Positions 1 through 5,399 are shown, numbered from the stretch's first letter. The stretch: 5,399 bases of DNA from an uncultured Planctomycetaceae bacterium (GCA_903927685.1 CAIYOB010000634.1:1-5399), one strand, 5' to 3'. Notes: generated by a model from the letters alone, not told the origin. Numbers and translations are program-made.

Positions 1-1
1 G

Positions 2-697
2 GGGACGGTTCACGAGCAGCTGTCTTTTGCGGCCGACACGCACTTCATGGCGGGCGGTGCAGCCGGGGCGAATGCGCTGCTGGGCAACGAAGTGCTGCGG
101 AACCTGGTTCTGCCCGCCTATCGCTGCCCTTCGACGGTGCTCGACACGGTCGGTGGTCTGAACAATGTCGACGCCATGAATGTCACGTACGTGGGCAACC
201 AAGGCGCCGCTCGGCCGATCCCCGGGCTGGATCCCAACCTGGGCACGCAGGACTGCGGTCATGGCTGGTCGTGTAACAACGGCGTGCTGGTGGCCAACCA
301 GGTCTTCGGGATGCAAGACGTCAGCGATGGGACCGCCAACACCATCATGGTCGCCGAGCAATCCGGGCGCGTCGTCCTGGTCAATCGCACCTCCAATTAC
401 TACGGTGGCTGGTACGGCAGCCGGCATCCTCGCTGGGTCGGCCATCCCTCCGGTTGCGGAGACCTTTGGCAGACCGGCACCAGCTGCGTTCGCTTTGCAC
501 CCAATTCGCAGATCGTGCAGACCGGCGCGACGGAGGCCATGTATCGCAATAACACGCACTGGAATTCCGAGCACCCCGGCGGGATCAACGTCGTGCTAGT
601 CGATGGCGCGATCCGCTTCATCAGCAATGACATCGACTTTACCAACCTCAAGCGACTGGCGTGCCGCTACGACGGTGAGCCGCTTGGGAACTTCTAG
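2..697 (+). CDS. DUF1559 (SBP_bac_10-like) domain protein, 3' part, start off the left edge
   Basis: The frame is open from the first complete codon at position 2 to the TAG at 695-697, giving 231 visible residues. Family members usually have 300-350, so roughly the first 100 residues, including the expected type IV pilin-like N-terminal helix, are missing off the left edge; the ATG at 47 is internal. Family landmarks in order are a YRCPST motif (about residues 40-45), a YVGNQG segment (63-68), SDGTANTI followed by VAEQSG (108-121), and the C-terminal signature SEHPGGIN...VDGAIRFI (189-207), which matches the planctomycete H-x-GG-x-N...DG-x-x-x-F tail. The end, NLKRLACRYDGEPLG, is also typical. 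These proteins are thought to be exported, pilin-like surface proteins, but their molecular role is not established. Six or so cysteines (such as CGHGWSC) could form disulfides. It is probably co-transcribed with the lipoprotein gene 30 bases downstream. Family assignment is confident; function is unknown. Confidence 0.93.
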   Translation, partial: GTVHEQLSFAADTHFMAGGAAGANALLGNEVLRNLVLPAYRCPSTVLDTVGGLNNVDAMNVTYVGNQGAARPIPGLDPNLGTQDCGHGWSCNNGVLVANQVFGMQDVSDGTANTIMVAEQSGRVVLVNRTSNYYGGWYGSRHPRWVGHPSGCGDLWQTGTSCVRFAPNSQIVQTGATEAMYRNNTHWNSEHPGGINVVLVDGAIRFISNDIDFTNLKRLACRYDGEPLGNF

Positions 698-727
698 ATT
701 CACTCCGTTTGCCTGAAAGGTTTTCTC

Positions 728-1150
728 ATGCCTCAATCGATGACTTCCGCCCGGAAGTGGCTTGGTCAAGGTGTCTTGCTGCTGTCCGGCCTCGCCATCG
801 CCGTTAGCTTGGGATGTGGTTCCTCGAAACCGACGGGGACGGTCAAGGGCACCGTCACGCTGAACGGCGCTCCGTATGCGGACGCGGGCCTGGTGTTCCT
901 CAGCATGGAAACGGGCCAAGGCGGTGCGGTCGATATTCAAGCCGGCGGCACGTTCGAGTTGGCGGAGCCGCTCCCGACCGGCACCTATACCGTGTACTTG
1001 TCGCCGAAAGCCGCGGAAGCGGGGGACCAGCCGAAGCCGGTTAGCATCGACCGGGCGGTGCCCGACAAGTACTGGAACGAGGCGTCCAGCGACCTCAAGA
1101 TCGAAGTCAAGGAAGGCGAAAACACCATCCCGCTCGACTTGAAGAAGTAG
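728..1150 (+). CDS. Small lipoprotein with carboxypeptidase regulatory-like (transthyretin-like) beta-sandwich domain
   Basis: This 140-residue protein begins with a short polar stretch, then a hydrophobic segment (about residues 13-28) ending in VSLGC, so Cys30 is the likely lipidated residue. The lipobox is imperfect (Ser at -3, Leu at -2), but the following GSS linker is typical. Residues 38-97 (GTVKGTVTLNGAPYADAGLV..., then LPTGTYTVYLSP) have the G-x-V-x-G-x-V-x-L-N-G-x-P opening and G-x-Y-x-V strand of carboxypeptidase regulatory-like domains. The end (VPDKYW...LKIEVKEGEN) matches the planctomycete family that follows DUF1559 genes. AAAGG at 716-720 lies 7 bases before the ATG and supports this start; the ATG at 740 is a possible alternative. 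It lies 30 bases after the DUF1559 stop, so the two are probably one transcript and may act together at the cell surface. The substrate or binding partner is unknown. Confidence 0.88.
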   Translation: MPQSMTSARKWLGQGVLLLSGLAIAVSLGCGSSKPTGTVKGTVTLNGAPYADAGLVFLSMETGQGGAVDIQAGGTFELAEPLPTGTYTVYLSPKAAEAGDQPKPVSIDRAVPDKYWNEASSDLKIEVKEGENTIPLDLKK

Positions 1151-1179
1151 CGCCGAACGCTCACGCACCGTCTGCGGCC

Positions 1180-1222
1180 AGGGCCAATGGCGCGCTCTCC
1201 GGCACCCGCGGCGCGTGGCCCT
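1180..1222. terminator. Imperfect GC-rich stem at a convergent gene junction, possible two-way terminator
   Basis: AGGGCCA (1180-1186) is complementary to TGGCCCT (1216-1222), and inside it CGCGC (1191-1195) pairs with GCGCG (1211-1215). This leaves a 4-base bulge (1187-1190) and a loop of about 15 bases. The stem lies 30 bases after the lipoprotein stop and overlaps the pncA stop codon, the expected place for a shared terminator of convergent genes. There is no T-tract on either strand, so it is not a textbook intrinsic terminator. In such GC-rich DNA a stem like this can arise by chance. Confidence 0.35.
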
Positions 1223-1838
1223 ACCAAGCCACCTCCAGGCTGGTCACGATCCGTGCGCCGGCGTCCTGCATTTCCTGCAGCGCCCGGGCCGAATCGCCGG
1301 GGTGCAGGTCGACGCCGCGGCAGGCATCCGCGATGACGCGGACGCGGAAGCCGAGTTGGATCGCATCCAGGACGGAGAATTTGACGCAGTAGTCGGTCGC
1401 GAGGCCGGCGATGGCAATTTCAGTTGCTCCGCGTTCCCGCAGGAATTCGCCCAGCCCGGTCGAGCGGAGGCGACGGTTGTCGAAGAACCCGCTGTAGCTG
1501 TCAAGTTCGCGTTCCAGTCCCTTGTGGAAGATGCGTTGGACCCGTTCGACGGCAAAGCCAGGAGCGAATGCCGCGCCCGTCGTCCCCTGGACACAATGGT
1601 CGGGCCAGAGGATTTGCGGGATGCCGTTCAGGTCCACGACGTCCCCCGCGTGCCGTCCGGGATGCTGGCTGGCGAAGCTGCCGTGATTCGCCGGATGCCA
1701 GTCCTGCGTCGCGGCGATCAAGGGGAAGCAGTCCAGCAGACGATTGGCTACCGGAATCACTTCGTCCCCCGCGGGGACCGCCAGTGCGCCGCCCGGCAGG
1801 AAGTCGTTCTGGATGTCGACCAGGATCAGGGCTTGCAT
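1221..1838 (-). CDS. pncA: Nicotinamidase (pyrazinamidase-type), NAD salvage
   Basis: This 205-residue protein of the cysteine hydrolase (isochorismatase-like) superfamily should deamidate nicotinamide to nicotinate and ammonia in the cytoplasm, feeding NAD synthesis by the Preiss-Handler route. It starts with LILVDIQNDFLPGG, which gives the catalytic Asp8. Lys106 (in FHKGLE) and Cys151 (in GLATDYCVKFSVLDA) complete the Asp-Lys-Cys triad. DWHPANHGSFAS (Asp46, His48) and WPDHC (His81) supply the metal-site ligands known in this family. Length and motif order are normal (E. coli PncA is about 213 residues). GGAGG (minus strand, 1847-1851) lies 8 bases before the ATG and fixes the start. The upstream DUF4159 gene ends only 15 bases before this start, so the two are probably co-transcribed. 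A broader amidase role cannot be excluded, but the full motif set argues for true nicotinamidase. Confidence 0.96.
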   Translation of the reverse strand: MQALILVDIQNDFLPGGALAVPAGDEVIPVANRLLDCFPLIAATQDWHPANHGSFASQHPGRHAGDVVDLNGIPQILWPDHCVQGTTGAAFAPGFAVERVQRIFHKGLERELDSYSGFFDNRRLRSTGLGEFLRERGATEIAIAGLATDYCVKFSVLDAIQLGFRVRVIADACRGVDLHPGDSARALQEMQDAGARIVTSLEVAW

Positions 1839-1853
1839 GGCGTCGGCCTCCGC

Positions 1854-4214
1854 TCACTGCTGCAATGCGTACATCACGATATTCACGACCAGGCGTGCGG
1901 CGTCCGCGGGCAGGTATCCCTTGCAGTCCAGCGACGCGGCGTTTTCCATGGCACAGCTGATGTCGTAGGGCGAGAACACCACGACGAGCCGGCCGTCCAG
2001 TTCGACGCCTTCCAGCAGCGGCTTGATCCGCATCTGGCGCGCGTTCAGCGGATCGTTGGCCACGCGGACTTGCGGATCCCGCAGCGTGACCGTCGACACG
2101 TCATAGCCGCGGAATTGCGTGCTGAACAGCGGATGATTCTCCGGCAACCGGACGAACTCGGCTTCCGGCAAGGCGGCCTTGATCTCCCGCCGCAGGGCTG
2201 CGGCGAATTGTGCATTGGCACAGATCGCATCGCCGAACAGGAACCCGCCGCGGCGGAGGTAGGTCGCCAATGCCTTGCGCTGCTTGTCGCTGAACCGGAA
2301 ATCCCGCCGCCCGTGGATAAAGGCCAGCGGCTGGTCGAGCAGTTGGGGATCGTCTGGCGAGACCAGCAGCGGATCGGTGCTGACGCGCAGACCGACTTCG
2401 GTCCGCAGCACGCCCAGCAACCGCGGCAAGGCGTTGGCCGCCTCGTCGCTGCCCCCGCCGTGCACCAGCTTGGGAATCGCCAGCACGCCCCGCGACAGGT
2501 TCTCGTTCGGGTCGCCGTGGGTCGTGATCCGCGGCCGTTCCAGTTTGTCTTTCAGCTGCCGGTTCGTCGCGTAGGCCAGCACGTTGGCCCCGATCGCCAA
2601 GCCGGCCCGGATCTCGTCCCGGACCGCTTGTGGATACCCTGTCTCCCGCTCGCCGCGGCTCAACTCCCACAGGCACGACAGGTCCTTGGGGCAGTAGACC
2701 ACGCTGGTCCGGCAGCAGGCGTCGATGCCGTACAGCGGCCGCATGTGCTCGGGAGCGACTCGCTCCTGGGCGAACCAGATGACGTGCTCCGGGGGCAGCA
2801 GTCGCAAGGTGCTGTCGGGAAACAGCTCTTTCATGAGTTGCCGAAACGCCTGGTCGAATTGCTCGCCGCCGCAGCACGCCTCGGCGAAAATGAATCCGCC
2901 CTGGCTGACGTACTGTTTCAGGTTCTGTTTTTGTTCGGGCGTCAAGTCCAGGGCTTCGCGGCCGCTGAGGAACAGGACCGGCGACTCCAGCAGATCTTCG
3001 ACGCTGGCCGCGCGGGCATCGATCGTCTGCCACGTCAGTTTCTGCCGCCACAGCGGCTCCACATGCCGGATCAGGTTGTGCACGCCGCCGCGGTGCAGAT
3101 CCCAGTCGGTGGTATAGCCGTGCTGTAGTTTGGAGATCGCCACGGGCCGGCGGCCCTTGGCCAGGAACAGCAGGGCGAACGAGGTGGCGACCAGGGGATT
3201 GTCCTCGCCGCTGCCGTCGCCTCGCCAGAACCCGGACAGCTTGTCCTGCTGCTGGACCAGCATCTCGGCGCCCTGCCGGTACCAATCGTGCTTGCCCAGG
3301 AAACGGCGGCCCGTCAAGCGGCCGACGCGTTCCACGCCGTACAGGTAGTAGAACAGCCCCGAGCGGCCCAAGTTGACCCCGCCGAAGCCGGCCGGGCTGG
3401 GGTTGGCGTTGACCGTGAACTTGGCGCCCAGCCACTCCAAGGCCCGCTGCAGTTCGGCGTTGTCCGTTTGTTCACAGCAACAGCGGATCGCGCCCTCGAC
3501 GACGCGGGCGTCCCCTTCGCTGAGCCGGCCTTGGGAGATCACCAACGCCCCGATGCCGGCGCAGGTCATGCTGCCCGTCGGGGCCGCCTCCGGTTCGCCC
3601 GTCCGCGCCTTATAGTAACTCCACGCCCCGTCCGCACGCTGGCAGCTGAGCCAGTAGTCGAGGGCCAGTTGCCAGACGGTGTCGTCGACCCGGACGCCCA
3701 CCTGTTCCGCCTCGTGCAAGCCCAGCAAGGCGAATTGCGAGTTCGAGTTGTCGCCGCGGGCTTGGGCGTCCGCGACGGCGAAATAGGTCCACGCGCCCGC
3801 TCGTTCGCCGGCGGTGATCTGGGCCCGAGCCAGCCAGTCGGCGTTCCGCTGGATCAGCAGCAGGTCCTTCTTGGGCTCGGCCGCACAGAAGACCATCGTC
3901 TGCAGCGACGTGACGTAGACAGCTTGGGGATCGCCCAGCTGCCGCAAATAGGCCAACGCCTTGTCGAGCGCCGGCGAATTGAGCGGTTCGCCGCATTCCA
4001 GCAGTGCCAGCGTGCACAGGGCCGTCACGCCGCCTGCATACCCGACTCGATCCGGCCAATTCCCCCGCTCCTTGCCCTGCTGGCTCTTCAGATACCGCAC
4101 CCCGGCCGCGATCGCGTCCCGCACGTCGTCCGGCGTCACCTCGGCCCGCAGGCCCGGGCTCGACACGCAGCCCAAGACAACGATCGCCAGACAGCAGATG
4201 GGAACTCGGATCAT
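1854..4214 (-). CDS. Secreted alpha/alpha-toroid (prenyltransferase/squalene-oxidase-like) protein with two C-terminal DUF4159 copies
   Basis: This 786-residue protein is typical of planctomycetes; its function is unknown. Residues 1-24 form an export signal with likely cleavage after LRA24; VVLGC (Cys16) leaves a lipoprotein reading open. Residues about 30-355 look like an alpha/alpha toroid of the terpene-cyclase/prenyltransferase fold, with helical repeats carrying aromatic turns (YLKSQQ...GNWP, ADWLARAQ, YWLSCQRADGAWSYY, MLVQQQ...GFWRGDG). I see no DxDD-type cyclase motif, so enzyme activity is doubtful. Two related DUF4159 units follow, residues about 360-556 and 580-786, each running from a K-L-x-H-G motif to a P-x-D-[LI]-S-C motif. 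DUF4159 resembles a Rossmann/glutamine-amidotransferase-like fold. The start is set by the signal peptide; no good Shine-Dalgarno is seen, and an 18-base palindrome lies 11 bases upstream. It follows nth by 114 bases and precedes pncA by 15. Confidence 0.9.
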   Translation of the reverse strand: MIRVPICCLAIVVLGCVSSPGLRAEVTPDDVRDAIAAGVRYLKSQQGKERGNWPDRVGYAGGVTALCTLALLECGEPLNSPALDKALAYLRQLGDPQAVYVTSLQTMVFCAAEPKKDLLLIQRNADWLARAQITAGERAGAWTYFAVADAQARGDNSNSQFALLGLHEAEQVGVRVDDTVWQLALDYWLSCQRADGAWSYYKARTGEPEAAPTGSMTCAGIGALVISQGRLSEGDARVVEGAIRCCCEQTDNAELQRALEWLGAKFTVNANPSPAGFGGVNLGRSGLFYYLYGVERVGRLTGRRFLGKHDWYRQGAEMLVQQQDKLSGFWRGDGSGEDNPLVATSFALLFLAKGRRPVAISKLQHGYTTDWDLHRGGVHNLIRHVEPLWRQKLTWQTIDARAASVEDLLESPVLFLSGREALDLTPEQKQNLKQYVSQGGFIFAEACCGGEQFDQAFRQLMKELFPDSTLRLLPPEHVIWFAQERVAPEHMRPLYGIDACCRTSVVYCPKDLSCLWELSRGERETGYPQAVRDEIRAGLAIGANVLAYATNRQLKDKLERPRITTHGDPNENLSRGVLAIPKLVHGGGSDEAANALPRLLGVLRTEVGLRVSTDPLLVSPDDPQLLDQPLAFIHGRRDFRFSDKQRKALATYLRRGGFLFGDAICANAQFAAALRREIKAALPEAEFVRLPENHPLFSTQFRGYDVSTVTLRDPQVRVANDPLNARQMRIKPLLEGVELDGRLVVVFSPYDISCAMENAASLDCKGYLPADAARLVVNIVMYALQQ
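1857..2477 (-). repeat. DUF4159 copy 2, residues about 580-786 of the toroid protein
   Basis: This second unit reads IPKLVHG, AFIHGRRDFRF, DKQRKALATYLRRGGFLF, GDAICANAQF, VRLPENHPLF, VVVFSPYDISC and finally VNIVMYAL. It matches the first copy element by element but keeps features I associate with ordinary single-domain DUF4159 proteins: an R-x-D-F segment, GGFLFGDA, the NHPLF turn and the F-S-P-Y-D-I-S motif. It is therefore probably the less diverged copy. Confidence 0.75.
2547..3137 (-). repeat. DUF4159 copy 1, residues about 360-556 of the toroid protein
   Basis: This is the first of two homologous protein units. It opens with ISKLQHG, continues with LFLSGRE, the amphipathic helix and turn TPEQKQNLKQYVSQGGFIF, then AEACCGGEQF and RLLPPEH, and ends with VVYCPKDLSC and GANVLAYA. 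Each element has a counterpart in the same order in the second copy. It differs from that copy by being unusually rich in cysteine (447, 448, 500, 501, 508, 514). Confidence 0.75.
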
Positions 4215-4225
4215 GCGGGCATTAT

Positions 4226-4243
4226 TGCCGTCCGCGGACGGCA
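4226..4243. promoter_or_regulatory. Perfect 18-base palindrome before the DUF4159 gene start
   Basis: TGCCGTCCGCGGACGGCA is its own reverse complement and ends 11 bases before the minus-strand ATG at 4214. On the minus-strand transcript it could fold into a tight hairpin. ATTG and CAAT outside it can extend the stem with a bulge to about 4224-4250, covering the stretch where a ribosome-binding site should lie. It could be a DNA operator, a translational control hairpin or an nth terminator without a U-tract. The palindrome is seen directly; the role is inferred. Confidence 0.4.
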
Positions 4244-4328
4244 GGGCAATCCAGAAACTCGCCTTAGCCCGGCCAAAGCACCCAGGCCTGCCAGCAGCAG
4301 CCAGGCGGCCGATATCTCGATCGGCTTG

Positions 4329-4982
4329 TCACGCCTTCCGCACGCGGACCGGCCGGCGACGGCGGGGGAAGCAGGTGCGGCAGATTTCGCAGACGGTGCC
4401 GTCACAGCCGCGGGCGGTGCAGTGTTCGCGGCCGTAGAAGATGATCCGCAGGTGCAGGCCGTTCCAGTGCTCCGGTGGGAACAGGCGTTTCAAGTCGCGT
4501 TCGGTCTGGGCCACGCTGCGGCCGGAACTGAGCCCCCACCGTTGGGCCAGACGGTGGATGTGCGTGTCGACCGGAAACGCCGGGTGCCCGAAAGCCTGGC
4601 TCATCACGACACTGGCCGTCTTGTGCCCGACGCCGGGCAACGCTTCCAACTGGTCGAAACTGTCCGGCACGCGGCCGTCGTGCCGGGCGACCAGGATCTG
4701 GGAGAGTCCCGAGAGGGCCTTCGCCTTTTGCGGCGCCAAGCCCAGCGGCTGGATGACGGCTTGGATCTGTTCCAGCGGCAAGCGGGCCAGGGCCGCCGGC
4801 GTGTCGGCCAGGGCGAACAGCTGCGGCGTCACCTGGTTGACCTTCTTGTCCGTACACTGGGCGCTCAGCACGACGGCGACCAGCAGCGTGAACGGGTCGC
4901 GATGGTCCAGCGGGATCGCCGGCGCCGGATACAACTGCTCCAAGCGCCCGCGGATGTAAGCGGCTCGTTCGCGTCGATTCAT
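4329..4982 (-). CDS. nth: Endonuclease III (DNA glycosylase/AP lyase)
   Basis: This 217-residue HhH-GPD enzyme should remove oxidised pyrimidines from DNA and cleave the abasic site by its lyase activity, in base-excision repair. The N-terminal half carries FTLLVAVVLSAQCTDKKVN, the usual Nth signature. The helix-hairpin-helix LPGVGHKTA holds the catalytic lysine (Lys121), and VDTHIHR holds the catalytic aspartate (Asp139), equivalent to Lys120 and Asp138 of E. coli Nth. The C-terminal iron-sulfur loop has cysteines at 188, 193, 198, 201 and 204. This does not fit the usual C-x6-C-x2-C-x5-C spacing, so the cluster is rearranged or liganded differently. A basic tail (RRRRPVRVRK) closes the protein. 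AGGA (minus strand, 4991-4994) lies 8 bases before the ATG and supports this start. It is first of three minus-strand genes and is divergent from speA. MutY is unlikely, since a C-terminal extension and MutY-type motifs are absent. Confidence 0.95.
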   Translation of the reverse strand: MNRRERAAYIRGRLEQLYPAPAIPLDHRDPFTLLVAVVLSAQCTDKKVNQVTPQLFALADTPAALARLPLEQIQAVIQPLGLAPQKAKALSGLSQILVARHDGRVPDSFDQLEALPGVGHKTASVVMSQAFGHPAFPVDTHIHRLAQRWGLSSGRSVAQTERDLKRLFPPEHWNGLHLRIIFYGREHCTARGCDGTVCEICRTCFPRRRRPVRVRKA

Positions 4983-5102
4983 CGCTGGGATCCTGGCCTT
5001 GACGGTACGATCAGCGCCTGGGCGGCGATGCGGCCAAGTTTGCCACAGGAAGACGATTGGGAAAAGGGGGAGGGCCGCGGCCTGCCACCCGGCACCGCCC
5101 CT

Positions 5103-5130
5103 TTGCAGGCGGGGGCGAACGCTCTAAAAT
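5103..5130 (+). promoter_or_regulatory. Candidate sigma-70-type promoter for speA
   Basis: TTGCAG (5103-5108) and TAAAAT (5125-5130) are separated by 16 bases. The -10 element differs from TATAAT at one position; the -35 element keeps only the TTG core strictly. TAAAAT stands out as AT-rich in otherwise very GC-rich DNA. A start point near 5137 would give a leader of about 65 bases containing the 5171-5186 palindrome. It is inferred from sequence only. Confidence 0.42.
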
Positions 5131-5170
5131 CAACGCTTTGCCCGGGTACCTTATTCCTCTCCTTTTCTCT

Positions 5171-5186
5171 CAGGTTGCGCAACCTG
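5171..5186. promoter_or_regulatory. Perfect 16-base palindrome in the speA leader
   Basis: CAGGTTGCGCAACCTG is its own reverse complement and sits 6 bases before the speA Shine-Dalgarno sequence, after a pyrimidine-rich run (5151-5170). It could be a dimeric regulator's operator or, in RNA, a 6-base-pair hairpin with a GCGC loop that affects ribosome access. Its place between the candidate promoter and the start codon favours regulation of speA, but no regulator is identified. Confidence 0.4.
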
Positions 5187-5192
5187 GGGCAC

Positions 5193-5197
5193 GAGGG
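5193..5197 (+). promoter_or_regulatory. Shine-Dalgarno of speA, bearing on which of two ATGs is used
   Basis: GAGGG lies 3 bases before the ATG at 5201 and 6 bases before the adjacent in-frame ATG at 5204. The longer spacing is nearer the usual optimum, so 5204 is preferred, though either would give nearly the same protein. Confidence 0.6.
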
Positions 5198-5203
5198 TAA
5201 ATG

Positions 5204-5399
5204 ATGGTCGACGAACCCGACAACGTCTGGACGTTGAATGATGCCAGTGAACTGTACAGTGTCCCCCGCTGGGGCAACGGCTATTTCTCCGTCCAGTCTG
5301 ACGGCCATCTGCACGTCCACCCGGACAAGGATCCCAAGCGGTCGATCGACTTGAAAAAACTGGTCGATCGCCTGCAAATGCGCGGGCTGAACCTGCCCA
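5204..5399 (+). CDS. speA: Biosynthetic arginine decarboxylase, N-terminal part, cut by the right edge
   Basis: About 65 residues are visible of a protein expected to have roughly 630-660. The full enzyme is a PLP-dependent fold III (alanine-racemase-like) decarboxylase that turns arginine into agmatine and CO2, the first step of the agmatine route to putrescine and spermidine. The visible part has the family's N-terminal signature: LYSVPRWGNGYFSV, a DGHLHVHP strand, then SIDLKKLVDRLQMRGLNLP, equivalent to the Y-x-I-x-x-W-G-x-G-Y-F and I-D-L-x-x-L-V...R-G-x-x-L-P motifs just before the barrel. The PLP lysine and active-site residues lie beyond the window. The start could instead be the adjacent ATG at 5201; Shine-Dalgarno spacing favours 5204. 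It is divergent from nth across a 220-base region holding a candidate promoter and a palindrome. Confidence 0.9.
   Translation, partial: MVDEPDNVWTLNDASELYSVPRWGNGYFSVQSDGHLHVHPDKDPKRSIDLKKLVDRLQMRGLNLP

Noticed and set aside
596..1168. Minus-strand open frame of 190 codons across the DUF1559 and lipoprotein genes
   Set aside because: It spans two well-supported plus-strand genes and their gap, with no recognisable motif; it is an antisense GC artefact.
1215..3128. Plus-strand open frame of 637 codons antisense to pncA and the DUF4159 gene
   Set aside because: Its first codon positions fall opposite the third positions of the minus-strand genes. Every stop begins with T, which would need A at those GC-dominated wobble sites, so the frame stays open by bias. 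The product is low-complexity (rich in Q, R, A, V, D) with no recognisable domain, while the minus strand has clear families.
2101..3435. Minus-strand 444-codon frame overlapping the DUF4159 gene in another phase
   Set aside because: The composition is dominated by R, A, G and P, typical of a shifted reading of GC-rich coding sequence; the in-phase frame carries the domains and signal peptide.
3288..5204. Plus-strand open frame of 638 codons antisense to the DUF4159 gene and nth
   Set aside because: It has the same phase relation as the other long antisense frame. It runs through the intergenic regions up to the speA start and lacks any family motif.
4979..5377. Minus-strand open frame of 132 codons over the divergent region and speA start
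   Set aside because: The plus strand encodes a clear SpeA N-terminus there, and the antisense product has no family features.
1..5399. Search for RNA genes, CRISPR, insertion sequences, attachment sites and toxin-antitoxin pairs
   Set aside because: By reading both strands I saw no tRNA-like cloverleaf, spaced direct repeats, transposase motifs or small paired genes. Gaps between genes are all under about 220 bases.

Overview
The window reads as a piece of a GC-rich Planctomycetota chromosome, probably of the Pirellulales type. The strongest sign is the first gene, a DUF1559 (SBP_bac_10-like) protein, a family greatly expanded in planctomycetes. It is followed at once by a small carboxypeptidase-regulatory-like lipoprotein, a common planctomycete pairing. 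The large secreted alpha/alpha-toroid + DUF4159 protein fits the same phylum. This placement rests on family knowledge, not on a search.

Layout. Positions 2-697 (+) hold the 3' two thirds of the DUF1559 gene, whose start lies off the left edge. Positions 728-1150 (+) hold the small lipoprotein, 30 bases downstream and probably in the same operon. A short convergent junction with a GC-rich imperfect stem (1180-1222) separates this pair from three minus-strand genes. In transcription order these are nth (endonuclease III, 4982-4329), a 786-residue secreted toroid protein with two DUF4159 copies (4214-1854), and pncA (nicotinamidase, 1838-1221). The DUF4159-pncA gap is 15 bases and contains a good ribosome-binding site, so these two are almost surely co-transcribed. 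The nth-DUF4159 gap is 114 bases and carries a perfect 18-base palindrome just before the DUF4159 start. Upstream of nth is a divergent intergenic region of about 220 bases with a candidate promoter, a perfect 16-base palindrome and a Shine-Dalgarno sequence. These lead into the first 65 or so codons of speA (biosynthetic arginine decarboxylase, +), which runs off the right edge.

Functionally the window mixes housekeeping (base-excision repair, NAD salvage, polyamine synthesis) with planctomycete-specific exported proteins of unknown role. I see no mobile element, CRISPR array, RNA gene, toxin-antitoxin pair or defence system, and nothing that amounts to a clear new system. The best leads are the internal duplication of the DUF4159 domain, a rearranged iron-sulfur cysteine loop in Nth, and two perfect palindromes placed directly before start codons. 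Two very long plus-strand open frames (about 637 codons each) lie antisense to the minus-strand genes and are explained by codon-position GC bias.
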